NCBI GenBank assembly: GCA_002900995.3
Contig: CM035304.1
Coordinates: 1,223,498 to 1,287,497 of the forward strand
Origin: Ganoderma boninense
Taxonomy: Eukaryota; Basidiomycota; Agaricomycetes; Polyporales; Polyporaceae
Direction of reading: 5' to 3'
DNA: 64,000 bases
Below are positions 45,142 to 58,129 of the stretch, one piece after another (position 1 is the stretch's first letter; each line of letters starts with the position of its first letter). The position numbers were made by a program, and so were the translations under genes. The notes beneath the pieces were generated by a model. It was not told where the DNA came from, did no database searches, and was given only the letters and a program-made list of their open reading frames with translations.

Positions 45142-48100
45142 TTAAAACAGTCCGTGTAAGGCGTCGTCCCCTAATGCCTTCAATGCATCTCTAGCGTCGC
45201 GTGCTGGCCGCGCGATGGATTGTTTTTCGTTTGCGGCGCTCTCCTGCACCTTCTGGGCGACCTTGCGTAGTAGGCCGAGTTGCTGGAAGACATTTGGTCC
45301 CTCCACTACGTCTTCCTCGTCGTCCGAGACTAGGACTGCGCGAATTGCATGAGACGCGAGAGCGGACTGTGGAGTGCCTGCCACCAAATATGCCCTGGAA
45401 TGGACACGTTTAAAACAGCGTATTATACGAGTATAGATCCAAGACTCACGAGATAATGGGCTTGACGAGCTCCCCAAATATGGAGAGCGAGGCAAACAAC
45501 GCAGCAATGGAACGAGAGTACGAGTCTGGCGAAAATGTGAGAACAGAGACGACGAGGTGCCGAGAAAATACATACCTTCATGCTGTTCCTTGAATGATTC
45601 CGCGACGAGTTCTACACAAGCCTCTCGCGCCTTCTCCCCTACGTTGTTTCCTGCGCTACGAACAACACGAGCCAATGCCAACACCAAGCTACTTCCGATG
45701 TCCTCTTCGTTGTTCTTTGTGCCGGTGACGAGCTCAGTGACGACAGGATCCACACGGGGCTGGTGCTTCATGAGCGCTCCAAGCGCTTGTACGGCCCTGT
45801 TGCGCACGGCTAGACTCGCGGGATCGCTGGCACTCTTGACGAATGTTCTCTGGAGCTGGGGGAAGAATGGCTTGACGAAGGTCGGGATGCGGTTCAACAT
45901 GGTCGTGAGAGCACTGAGGATGGCGCTCTTGACGGCAGGCGGGTATGTGGTCGCTTGGGTTGCGACGCGGATGAGGGGTCCGGTGAATGGTACGACAAAC
46001 GGCTTGATCGCAGCCTCTTCGGTGCGCTCGACAAGGTCTCCGATGGCGTACGCGGCCTGCTCGCGCTGCTCATTGCTACCGGTGGTAAGACCCGCAATAA
46101 TGATAGGCACGGTGGGCGAGACACCTTTTGGTATGCTGAAACCTGGCACGTAGGTACCTGGAGCGCCGGTACTCTCAATGGTGCGACGAAGGGGTACCAC
46201 AAGAGGTTCGAGCTCGTCTTTGGGCACTGACTTGACGAAAACGTCCAGTGCGTGCCAAGCTGCGGTGTGAACAGTAACCTCTTTGTCATCGAGAAGCGAG
46301 ACGAGCTGACGGATCCAGTCGATACGGTAGAGCGACGAGTCCAGTTCCGACTCTTCGCAGAAGATGGCGAAGACTTCACAACTGCTAACTCTGCGCTTCA
46401 CGGAATCGGCCTTGGCCCTAATGGAAAGTCAGCCTTGTCTACAAGATTCAGCTGCGTTACCCACCATTCCAGAAGTACGAGCATGAGGACGTTGAGGCCC
46501 TCAGCGTCAGAGATGGACGCCAACAATGCACGGATGGCCTCATCAATTGCTTCTTTCAGCTCTTCATCTTCCTGAATTTCCTTTCCTTCATGCATCTTAA
46601 CCAGCCCGTTGAGGATGACGTTCAAACGTCTGCTCAGCGCAGCGCCAGCCACAGATACGAGAGATGCCAATGCACGTGCATTGAAGGCCGACATAGGGAT
46701 CGCCGTGAGAGTAGGGATGAGGATGGGGAATACTGTCGACGCGCGAACCTAGACGACTGCAATGAGTCCAACCAATTGACGAGAACGCAGAAGTATACTC
46801 ACTGCCATGACTTCTCTGAGTGCTTGCAGAGCGGTTCCAGAACTCTGCCCCGGTTGACGAAGCGCTTCTAGCAAAGTTGGGATCGTCTCGTCAATGGCCC
46901 TTGCACCGATGTGCTCTTGCAAAATGTCGAACGCTTTCGCAGCAGCAGAACGAACATTGGCCTCGTCGTCGACCAAAGATGCACGAACCATGGCGATGAC
47001 CTCGTCCTCTTGTCCCTCCCTTTGGTTGTCCGTAGTGCTTTCCCTGGGGGCGAAGGTGAGAAACGTTACAACGGCATGGCAGGAATACGAACATGAGCTC
47101 GCAGAGCATGAGGGATACACCTTCGCGCTTGCGTGGATCCGAGGAAGTTGAGGTCGCGCGCAGTATGGAGACAGCTTCGGACAGAAGCTTTTCTCCAGAT
47201 TTTCTGCAGATTTCCGTGACGGTACGAGCAGCAGTCTAGAGCATGGATGAGAAACCAGACACCGTGAAAACGAGCAGATGGCACTCCATACCTCGGATTG
47301 ATCCATTTCGTCGCTGGTGAGCAAGAACACGATCTGCTCGATAAGTTCCGGCAGGATCTCGCGAACTGCACGTTGGGTATTAGCGTCCCCGAGTAGATGC
47401 AAAGCGAACGGGAAGATCTCACCAGTTCTTGGTGTGTTGTGCACCAATGCTTTCCAGATGTGCGCAGACGACTGGCGGACGACATTGACGGCATCCTGGC
47501 GAGCCAAGTAAAGGGCGGCGAGAATGCGATCGCGGCGCTCGACACCGAGAACCTCGACGAGCGCCTTGCGGGACGACTCCGCCATGGCAGTCTCTTCCAC
47601 CTCTTCGTCCTCCTCGATCTCGGCCTTTCCGCTGATTCCGGAGACCTTGAAAAGTAGCTCTCCAACCAGCGTGATGGAGGATTGCTAGGTAATGGTTAGA
47701 GTAGTGATGACACAAACATGGCGAAAAGCATACCCGGATCCGCCAGCCCGAGTCGAACATCCCACGCTCGAGCTCCGGAAGAAGCAAATCGATAGCCTTG
47801 CTGGAGTAATTTGTCACAATCATGCGACCTGCCCGCATTGCGGCCTCGCGCACGTAGTCCTCGGAATCTGAGAGACCGCTGAGAATTGGAGGTATGATCT
47901 TGGGAAGGTGGGGCTGGAAACGTGCTCCAAATGTTGCCGGAAGGAAAACGAGCAGAGACATGAAACCTTCCCTGACTGTGCTGCGAGGAGACTGTGCGTT
48001 CGTGATGATATCAGGCAAGAGACCCTCCATGCGTTCCATTCCAAGGCCGGCCAAGACCTCCGAAAGACCCTGCGCCGCACCCTGTCTGTCCACACCGGAG

Positions 48101-51100
48101 GTATCGGTCTTGAGCGTTCGCAACAACCCAGGGACCAAGTCGGGGAAGTTAATCTCTCCAAGTCGCTCAACGAGGGTACCGAGTGCCTTTGCTGCAGTGG
48201 CTCTTGCTTCTGGTACTGGGTCGACAAGGACGACGTGCACCATAGGGAGGAGGCGCGAGAGATAAGGAACAAAATCTTTTGAGTCAGTGAGCGAGGCAAG
48301 ATTCCCAACGATCTGTGCGGCTTTCTTCTTGGTGTCGGCACTGCGTTCTCGGAGACCACGCTCGATAATTGGGATGACCTTTCAAAGCGATCAACAAGAA
48401 ATTCCTTGTAGTAGAAAGGTGAACGCTTACTAATGCCAAGGATGAATGGTCGATGTAGTGCATGAACGACGTCTTGATGAGAGAGGACAAAGCGTTCGAC
48501 GTCTTCGCAGGGTCCACCATTGCCTTCAAGAAGACAGGCACGAGCGACTGGATCTCAGGATTGCTGATAACTTCGCCGAACTGCTTGAGAGACTTGTTCG
48601 CGGCAGTGCGAACCTGGGCGTGCGAATCCGTTAAGACTCCCGTCAGGCGAGGAATGACGATGGGGAGGGATTGCGATAATTGCTTTGGAGCACAATATGC
48701 CATCATACCAAGGAGCTCGATGGACCCTTTCTTCGTCCGCCACTGCTTCTCGTCAAGCCCGGATAGGAGGGACGGGAGGACTGTCTTCAGACCGTAGCCT
48801 GACATATGCGCCATGATGACACGGGCAGTGTCTTGTGTTGCCTCGCGAACATCAGGAGTACCGTCACCGAAGGACGAGAGTAGGAGAGGGAGGATGTGGA
48901 TGACATAAGGCTCGAACAAACGTCCGAGAGTGCTTGTGAACGTCTCGAATGCAAACATCGCGCCTTGGCGAGGTTCGAAGCGCTTCTTATCGTCTGCAGC
49001 CTCGCGAAGGCGATCGATGATCTTGTACTCCTTGATTGCAGATATGCCCAGGCCTTTGACAACACCAGCAAGGCCATACGCAGCGCCACGGCGAGCGGCA
49101 TACGATGGGGAGTTGAAGAGCTCGTCCAAGAGCCTGTCTACCAGTTGCGAAGGTGGTGACTTCAGGACCTTGACAAGAGGCGACAAGCACTCGGAGACGG
49201 CGAGCTGGACCTGTTCTGCGGGGGTCTTGAGAGCTCCTTCTAGACGCTCGACGATAGCAGGCAGACGAGCATCGGATGGGTCCAAATGTCTGGCAACGCG
49301 ACCAATGAGAATGACGACGGCTTCCTTGATCTGGTCGGACTCTTCAGTAGCAGCGCCGGCGCTTGCGAGCTCGGCCTCGAACATGGAGATGAGTTCGGGC
49401 AACCGAACGGATCCGTGAAGGTCGGCCGCCGCGGTTCCACAACGGAGCATGCCGCGACGCACATCTGCATGACGGTCCCCAAGTGCTTTGTCGTGGATCA
49501 AGAACTTGAAGAACGGCTCGACGTCCTCAGGTGTGAATGCTGGAGTAAGCAGCTCGAAGGTTCGAGACAGCGCAACACGGGCTGGCCAAGGGTCTGTGCG
49601 ACCTATGCTTGATGCGATCACCATTCCCTGTCTATCAATCAGTAATGGAATTCATCGTTGAAACATTGCTACTTACATATTGATCGAACTCCGGAGCAAG
49701 GACTTTGGCCTACCACAATGTCAATCCTAGCCGTAAACCATTCAGCATGTTAACGCACCTTCTCGCGATAGAAATCTTGCAATGTTGACAGAACTTTGCT
49801 GATGGAGCTTGGCCAGTACTCGATGACAGCGTCAGCGAGGGCGGAGGCTGAGGACGACCGGACGTAGGCGTTCTCGTGTTCTAAAACGAAGGTGAGTATT
49901 ATGATTTTGTGAGACTCGTCCTGGATACTCACCGAGGTACGGCAGGAGATCTTGCGAGAACGTCTCTGGAACATCGAATCCGTTATCTTCCCAAACCTGA
50001 CCCGCTAGGCGAGCGTTCTGTTCATCCTCGTCATGGTACGCAATCCAGAGCTCGGCAGACCAATCATAGTCGGTGAGGTCGAACGGCTGGCAGCTTGTTA
50101 GACGATAGTATGCGAGTGTAGATGCTCCGTTCATACCTGCAACGTCTGAAGGCAGGAAGTCCTCACGTAAACCTCTTGATAGAGCGTGCCGCGGAGAAGT
50201 TCACGAGTCTCCTCCCGAGTCGCGTTCTCTTGCATGGCCTGCCCAACGTCGACGAGTGCGGAGTTCGCATCCTTGGCCAGCTTCGGCTGGTTGCGAATTG
50301 CATGGATAAGGTCGCGAACGGTTCCCGTGCGGGGGAACGCAAGATCGGAGACTGCATTGAATAGTCAGCATCGCATCTCCAAATGCACCTCGTGCGCCTT
50401 TCAACTCACATTCGCCGCAATGGAACTTGATGATGTCTAGCGACAACGCGATTTGCTCAAGAGGGTCGTCTTCTTCGCCAACGGCTATGCCACCTTTCAC
50501 GAGGACCTGGCTGAGCAGTGGAGATGCGTATCCGAAAGTAGCAGCGTCGAAGGGCGTCTGCTCGGACAGCGTCCGGAGCCGGTACAAAACCCGAATAACA
50601 AGGGCTAGTTTCAAGAAGATTAGAAGGCATGAAGCCACTACACTATACGAGGCACGCACAGTTGAGGGGTTCCAGAGTGTAATCTTCCGGAATACCATCG
50701 ACTTCCGAGCTCCGCAAAGCGGCGACGCCGACCCACTTCTTGTAAGTGTCCAGACGGTCTGAACAAGACTCCGACAACAGCTACTCTTCAAGCGTCAGCA
50801 TCATGCGAAGCTATTCGCGCTGGGTTCACTCACCAGGTAGGTCTCGAACGAAGCATCCCCCACGAGTGTTACAGCATTCCCGAATGCGCCTTCACGCAAG
50901 AGCGTCGCAAGGGGCGACACAAACGCACGCAGTTGTTCGACGCGCGCCAGAACCAGGCTGCTAACAAGGTGCAGCCCTTGCTCCAGCTTCGCCTTCACGC
51001 CGTTGACGCGTTCGCGTATGGCGGCCTCCTTTTCGAGCTGGGCATTAACGAGCGCTTGGTCCTGCTTCGACAGAGTGGCCGATGCCTTCTTGCTTGCGAG

Positions 51101-54100
51101 CGACTTGCGTACTTCGGCTTCCCACTGAGCGTCCTTGTATCCCTTGCCCTTCTTCTGGGGCGCCTCTTCCTTCTTGTTTGAGAGTACTACCAAAGGACGC
51201 GTTAACCGTGGATAGAAGGCTGAATGTCCGAGATGCACTGTACCATCAATGAATGTCTGGCCCTCAGGAGTGGCCCAGATACCGAGGTCCTCGTCGGACA
51301 ACGACTGCACGTCGTCTGCCTTGAGATCTACGCCGATCTTCTCGACAACCTTCGGTAGCACGGCGTCCGGAGCGACGAACGCGAGAGTTGTGATCGCCCT
51401 GTAGCTTGCCTCTGCAAAGCCAGGAGACGGCTGCGTGTGTACGTTAGCAAGACAGCGCGTATGATCGTGGATCTAGATTCCACAGACCTTCGACGCAACA
51501 TCGATGGCGCTGAAAACCTTGCCTAAGACGGCATCGGTGTGTGAGGAGACGAGTTCGTGCGGGTCCACGCGCGCCTTCTGGCACAGCTCGATCCAGACCT
51601 GACGTACGGCCCCAGCTGCAACGTGGTCTCGTTAGCACACCTCCGTCACGACACGACCATAAAATGTGGATTTACATGGCCCAGGATGGTGCGCGACCAA
51701 GACCCAGTCCCACAGCATCCGTTGCTTGATGTCCGCAGGGCAATCTTCGGCAAACGCAGCACATGCGAGCATGAACGTCGGAAGGCGGGCCTCCTTGCTC
51801 GTCGCAGCTTCCTGCTCCTCATACCCTGAAGCCTTAGTCTTCTCCTTCGAGACGTAGGCAGAGGCTGCGGAAACGCCTGCGAGGTTGATGTGCTCCGGTA
51901 ATGTAGCTGCGAGCCGTTCGACAGTGCTGAGCGCTGCGCGCCGGACACTTGACGACGAGCTCTCGACGGAGAGATGGAGGAAAATCGAGCCGAGCATCGT
52001 CCTGGGAGAAACTTAGAACGAGAACAGGAACCATCGCGTAACGCAACAAAACACGAACCGAGATTGTTCATTGGGTAGGATGTCATCCTTGAAGAACGCG
52101 AGGACGGCCTCTGCGGCGCGCAGCAACCAGGTTTCTTCTTCCTCCGAGCCAAGCTTCTGGTATACCCTGTCCCACAAGAGGAATGACGGTTTGGGAGTCG
52201 AAGCGGACAGCGATTGAAGGGTGGTGTTGCTCGAAATAACGCTGTCTGCAGGTTCGAAACAACGAATCACGTTCGTTAGATCCGCTCTGCCTGATACTGA
52301 CAATCTAATAAATGTATAGGCATACCAAATTGCTTTGAGCGTGAGAGCGGTCCGAGCAGGATCGCCGCAGCCACATAGCCCTCGAGCGGTCCTGCAGCGG
52401 CGCCGGTAGGATTTGCGGCGACTGTCTTCAGGTTAGTTTCAAGGGATGGGACCAAAGCCTTCGCGAAGTTGAGTGCAGACGGAGACTCGATGCTCTCCAG
52501 ATCCCAGAGCGCGCTTCCGGCAAGAGAGCAGAATGCCCTGCGAATAACGGGCTTGCTGTTTGTCATCTCCTTGGCAGCCACGGTGCTCACAGTATTCGGC
52601 AGTGCGGCGTCTGACTTCAGACAGGATAACAGATGAGGAGCCAAAGACGACGCAAGCACGGACACAGACGCGTCATGAGTCTCCTTCGCCAACAGAGGGA
52701 GAGAAGTCTCGACGATGGACGCAGACACAGCACCGGGCGGGACAGCTCCCAGCATGGTGTAGAGCGCCTGGCGATGGTCCGGACCGGCGGTCTTACCAGA
52801 CTTCGGGAGGCTCAGGAGCTCAATTGCGGTGTGCTCAAGATCGGGCGTGGCTTGGGTCAGTCGGATGAGCACCTTGAACAGAGACACTGAGCTCGCTCGG
52901 ACGATAGGGTTGGAAGACTTGGCACTGTTCAGCGCGGGTGCAAGAAGTCGACGGAACGCGTCACCTTCCACTGGGTGTGCATAAGCAGGGAGGAAATCTG
53001 CGATCACTGTGGATACGGGTCAGCGGCACTGCGACACTGGCTATGAGTTCTGTGCGTACCGCTCAGCGAGATTTCCGGCGATCGCAAGAGCGCCTTCTCC
53101 ATCGCCGGCAGAACGGTCCCAATGAAGTCCTCAGCGGTTACTGACGAATGGATGAAATCGTGAAGTGCTGTCTAAATCAAAGTAAGCGCTGCAACGACAT
53201 GACATTGGATGGGATGCGTACGGATGTATGCGGGGAAACTGGTGTCCTCGACATCAATACGGCACTGCTGTACAGTTGAATGATGCCATTCTATGTGTGC
53301 ACAGTTAGAAAAATCCTGAGGACACAGGACGGCGCATACCTTGACAGCAGGGTCAATTTGCTTCAACTTGTCGTCCTTCACATTTTTGAGCCTCAGCGTT
53401 ACGTCGAGGGCGATTCCGAGCAATGGGACTGCGGCCATCGGTGACGGCAAGGTCTTCGTTGAGCCGAGAAGGGTTTTAAGAACCGCTGGTATGTTTTCTG
53501 GGCTCTTTTTCTGCTCATTAGCTTGGTCAACCACCGATGTCAGGTGACTCACGTATCGGAGTGCGCGTCTGGTCCGGACGAGTGCGCTCTTCTGCAAAGA
53601 CTTTTTCGCGCGCGTGGAGGGATCGAGCACCATATCGACGAGAGAGGCCATGATTCCGAGGAGAATAGGCCAAGCGCGATTGGAGGGGAAATCGGGGCTG
53701 CACTCTAAGCACGTAGCGTACAATGCACAGCACCAGCTGAGGAGGACGAACATATCCGCGGCCGCGATGGAACTGGGACGCGCTTGTTGCAGATGGAACG
53801 CGATGCAAACCAGAATTGAAACTCACCTCGGACGCTTTTGTATTCGCCCGACCTCCTGCGCCATCCAACCCAGAACCTGTTCTACCACACCGAATTTGCT
53901 CTCGTTCGGCTCACCTCGCGGTGTCCCGCGCAGCTCGTCTCTCTTGACCAGAGCCATGCCTACGGTCTCCACAGCCTCCCGAGACTCCGAGTCAACATAG
54001 CGAGGGTACGTTGAGGTAAGAAGCTTGAAGACGTCCATGATCTGGGAAAGGCTGAGCTCTGGATGTATGCAGGTATGGGTGAGTGATCTATGCAAATTCT

Positions 54101-54341
54101 GGAGACTGGCACCGAACGCACCTCCATGTTTTGCGAGAACAAGGAGTTCCTCTCTGAGGAACTGGGTCCGAGCTTTCGTGCTACTGGTGAAGAGGCTTGT
54201 CTGCGCCGCGAGCATAGAGCCTGACCAGTGCTTTAAAATGTTTTCTCTTCGCCATCCCCGTCCGCTTGACGAAGAGTCCTCGATGTCGCCAGATGCATCA
54301 GCAGTAGAGGCTATCCAGGACTCTATCTCTGACCTCCCCAT
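45142..54341 (-). CDS. GCN1: GCN1, translational regulator / Gcn2 activator
   Basis: Spans 9.2 kb with many short introns and encodes a giant HEAT-repeat protein. Gcn1 binds ribosomes (with Gcn20) and passes the uncharged-tRNA signal to the kinase Gcn2 during amino-acid starvation; it also senses collided ribosomes. Starts MGRSEIESWIASTADASG at 54341. The N-terminal part contains a basic coiled stretch (KKEEAPQKKGKGYKDAQWEAE) near 51150. The eEF3-like centre is at 48284-49624, with GAAYGLAGVVKGLGISAIKE, RQGAMFAFETFTSTLGRLFE and ANKSLKQFGEVISNPEIQ. The Gcn2-binding part follows at about 47400-48240 (GLSEVLAGLGMERMEGLLPD, then FDSGWRIR). HEAT repeats continue to the end (DDALHGLF). This order is that of yeast and human GCN1; no break was seen. 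Confidence 0.93.
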
Positions 54342-54518
54342 CGCGATGAGGGACTGAGACCAAGGGGAGAGACAAAGTGAGATGGAGGCAGATCAAGATT
54401 CGAATTCGTGCAGGTCCCAGCACGAGAAATCGCCTGCCCACCTAACCCTAGCCTAGGGGCTCACCTCATTCCAAGCAGCATCGGGGCACAACTGCGCCTT
54501 TTGACTGGCTTGACTCTT

Positions 54519-54557
54519 CACCACCACCACCACCACCACCACCACCACCACCACCAC
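54519..54557 (+). repeat. (CAC)13 microsatellite
   Basis: 39 bp of perfect CAC repeats in the 284-bp divergent region between the GCN1 and GGPP synthase starts. Confidence 0.95.
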
Positions 54558-54625
54558 AACGCTGCTGGGACCCAAAGCTCGGTTCCGCGTCCGTATTCCA
54601 AGCTTAGGAACGTCTTCGTACAGCC

Positions 54626-56065
54626 ATGTCACTGTCAGAATCCTCTCACTCGTTGAATGTACCGGGTATCTTAGCCGCTTCGGACTTGTGGTCGGAGAGG
54701 AATGAGTTGGTGTGTCCTCTTCCTCTCCTTCTCGCATTCTCCCATATCGAATGATGTACGCGCTGGGGTAGGCTGTCTTGGAACCTTTTAACCATATCTA
54801 CTCAGTCCCTGGAAAAGAGATTCGAGGACAACTGATTGACGCGTTCAACCTGTGGCTGAACGTCCCGGAGGACAAGCTCAAGGTCATCACGAAAGTCGTC
54901 AGCATGCTCCACACCGCTAGCTTACTGTAAGCACCGTGAAAGCGTAGATGCACTCTCACATCATGACCTGACAATAGAATAGACGATATCGAGGACGATG
55001 CACAGCTGCGCAGAGGCGTACCAGGTATGCAATGCATGGACTTTGTGCGTCCGGCGCATTAAAACGTTTTTTAGTTGCACATAAGGTCTACGGAATGCCG
55101 CAGACGATCAACTCTGCGAACTACGTGTATTTCCTTGCATATCAAGAGCTCTTTGCTCTACGATCGGGGGTCGGTGTGGATGCTCCTTCGCATGGCCAAA
55201 AACGCAGCATTCCCTTCGAAGAGCTCGATCGAATAGTAACAGGTGAGCTGGAGAACGGTATTCATCCATTCATTCCTGCTCACTCGGAAGCTCCAGCCGA
55301 ACTTCTATCGTTACACCGAGGGCAGGGTCTTGAGCTTCTCTGGCGTGATTCTCTTCAGTGTCCGACCGAAGAGGAGTATGTCTCCATGGTGAACAACAGT
55401 ACGTTCAGGCTTTATAATCCTCCCAACCACTTCTCATCTCGAAATGCAGAAACCGGAGGGTTGTTACGGGTCGGTATCAAGCTTATGATGGCCTGTTCTA
55501 CGACGAACATCGATGTGTGGGTGTCATCGCTGATGGAAGGAACCTGTCGTTAACCTCTATCTCAGCGACTACGTTCCTCTGGTCAACCTCATCGGTGTAC
55601 ACTTCCAAATCCGTGACGACTATATGAACTTGCAAAGTCAACAAGTATGCCTCCCACTCTTCTTCGATTTCGTGTCTTTTCCTGATCTACGAATGCAACT
55701 AGTACACGGCCAACAAAGGCTTTGCGGAAGATCTGTCGGAAGGAAAATTCTCCTTCCCGGTCGTGCATGGAGTCCGTGCAGACACCTCGAATCGTCAGAT
55801 CCTAAGTACGTACACAATCTAATATCTTCCAAACGCTCCTCTGACTCGCCTGTTTGTCCCAGACGTCCTCCAGAAACGACCGACGACCCCCACGCTCAAG
55901 AATTACACAATATCTTATCTACGCGACCACACGAAGTCCTTCGACTACACCCTGAGTGTAATGGACGAGCTCGAAGCCCAGATTCGCGCAGACATAACGC
56001 GGCTAGGAGGGAATCCTCAGCTGGAGAAGATCATTAATGTTCTTCATGTCCAGCGACCGGTATAG
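54626..56065 (+). CDS. Geranylgeranyl diphosphate synthase
   Basis: Eight exons fit 336 aa: 54626-54658, 54772-54926, 54978-55024, 55075-55398, 55450-55516, 55566-55644, 55703-55805 and 55863-56065. The enzyme condenses FPP with IPP to GGPP for protein prenylation, carotenoids and diterpenes. Visible are [20 protein letters not shown], the first Asp-rich motif in [16 protein letters not shown] (DDxxD), [20 protein letters not shown], the second Asp-rich motif in [12 protein letters not shown], and [20 protein letters not shown]. It ends in a canonical [10 protein letters not shown] region. Exon 1 ([11 protein letters not shown]) is the least certain, since its donor GTACCG is weak. Product length is inferred from overall resemblance to fungal GGPP synthases. 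There is no terpene cyclase or P450 nearby, so a housekeeping role is likely. Confidence 0.88.
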
Positions 56066-57252
56066 TGTTCAAAAGCATGTTCACATTCACCCTACATTGC
56101 AGATATCATGTCCATACAGCTACAACGTTTTGTGCATGTACGCCGCCAATTCCTGCCACATGGCGGCGGACGCTCCGCTGCTGTTTATGACGGCGCGCTA
56201 TTGTCATGGCGCAGTCGGAGCGGGGGAGCAATTGAGTGTCCTGGGTTATTTGATTTGTTTCCTTGGCCTGGTCAGTATATCCATACGTGTGATATGCACG
56301 GCCTTTTACGGCGGTGACACCACTGCCCGTGTATGGCTGCGTACAATTTTGTGAGTGTCATTCCTAAACACTGATATCACCGAACGGGGGGCGGGTCACT
56401 TACATGTACATCCAGATCTATTACTATCAGATTCGTAAGAGTAATGACTGGATGGGCTGTCCCTAGACCAATGGGGTCTGATGTATCCCTTGCGCTGCAA
56501 CGTTAACATCCATATGTCAGTTTAGATCAGTCGCGAAGGTGAAGGGGGCAAATACAATGGGGCGGAAGGACGTACTCAACGCATAGTTCATACTATCAAG
56601 ACCAAGATGCAAAAGCGACGCCTCGGAGTCACCTTGTTGGGGAGCACACCGAAGGGAATGCCCACCATCCGGAGACCTTAAATACACCCCTGCATCGGCG
56701 TTTCCAGGCAATGAGTGCTGAAGCCTTCTTCGATTGCAAGCTGCTGTATGCTGCAGCGTTTTTTTTCCACCACTGACATTGACTGAATGGGACACGCAGA
56801 CCTGGACGTTCGATGTGCTCTGGGTCCTCCATGCTCCTGCGGCTTCAGCACTGGCAGCAGCGCCGGGTCACCGTGCTCCGGCAAGTCCGTGGCCCAGACC
56901 GCAGCTGAGCAGCTATGTGGATGCAACATTCTCGAGTGGGGGGGTGGATATCATGAGTCCAATATGCAGCACTCCGCAGCTTCCATGTCACATCTCTGCA
57001 GCTGATCCGTCTGTTGTCGAGGAACCTGCCTGGGGTTCTACACTGGGAAGTTACCATTACCGCAGCCAGGAGCCACTCCCCCACCAGTAGCAGTGCCGAG
57101 TAAAATGTATGGAACATATGCAGGCGACAAGAAAAAAGAAGTGTCAGACATGATCAAGCAACCCAAGCTAATGCGAGCGACCGCCGTGAGTACTACTGTC
57201 CGAATGGGCCTCCCGACGAGCCGCCCTCCTCGCTCGTGTCAACTTCTGCGCT
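56066..57252. other. Spacer, nothing recognised
   Basis: About 1.2 kb without supported features. Confidence 0.45.
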
Positions 57253-57924
57253 CTATCCCAAGAAGCCGAGTCCATTTGTCGCGTTGTACTCGATGTACTC
57301 CTGAGGGACATCCACAAGGCCCGGAAAAAGGTCATCGAGGACCCGCGCGACCTCGTCCAAGTCCGCCTTCTGATCGTTGACAAGCATGCGCGGGTCGAGG
57401 GATCGCAGCCGCTCATGACCATGCTGGGGGCCCTGGGGCATTGCGTCAGCCGCAGGCAACGCCACGACGTCCAAGCCTGGGACGCGAATGACGTGCAATC
57501 GTGAAAACCTCTTCGCGAGCTCGATTAGCTCGGCGACGGTCTGCCTAACGTATTTTAGCGCCGCCTGTTTGGCCGTCGGGAGCTCCTAGCTGACCAGCGC
57601 GAGCCGGTCGAGGTTCGGCCAGCTCGAGCCGAACATGCGGAGGTCGTTGTCGGAGAGGTAGATCCCGTTCCCCAGTCTCATATGGACTGCGAAGTGTTTC
57701 AGGCTGGAGGCGTTGAAGAGCCGGAGGGGAGCCCACGCGCCGTCCGCGATGGGCCCGACGAAGACGCACTCGAAGGACTCGAGCTCCGCGGGGATGTCGT
57801 GCTTTATCGCCCCAAAGGCTCGCTTGAGACCCTTATACTCGAAGCCGGCGCCCAGGATGCGCGGGTGCAAATGGCGGAGACGTGGGCGCGGGATGGCGGC
57901 CACGACACGGCGGATTCCCTCCAC
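57253..57924 (-). pseudogene. Relic of F-box/LRR family gene (C-terminal part)
   Basis: Two frames, 57924-57586 and 57498-57253, match successive parts of the neighbouring F-box-family proteins: LSDNDLRMFGSSWPNLDRLAL (compare REDEDLESLARAWPKLRTL at 62629-64000), then RLHVIRVPGLDVVALP and ARVLDDLFPGL (compare DRLCIPGLDV and VVLDRLFPRL at 58130-59814). The frames are separated by a stop and a frame change, and the F-box end is absent. Confidence 0.65.
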
Positions 57925-58129
57925 CTCGCTGTTGAGGCCAAGACGCTAGACCATCAAGCGACAGCGCGGCACCCTCGTCCGCGTCCTTGGATGGTGCGAC
58001 TAGTTTCAATGTGTGCAGCGACGATAGCGAAGAGAGCGCTTGGGGGGCAGCGGTTTTGATGTGATCGTGGCTGGAGCCTCATAAGTAGTATGGTGTACGA
58101 ACAGGACAAAGAAAGGCGTACGAGAGCAA

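Noticed and set aside
54626..56065. Diterpene biosynthetic gene cluster
   Set aside because: No cyclase, P450 or tailoring gene next to the GGPP synthase; neighbours are GCN1 and F-box genes.
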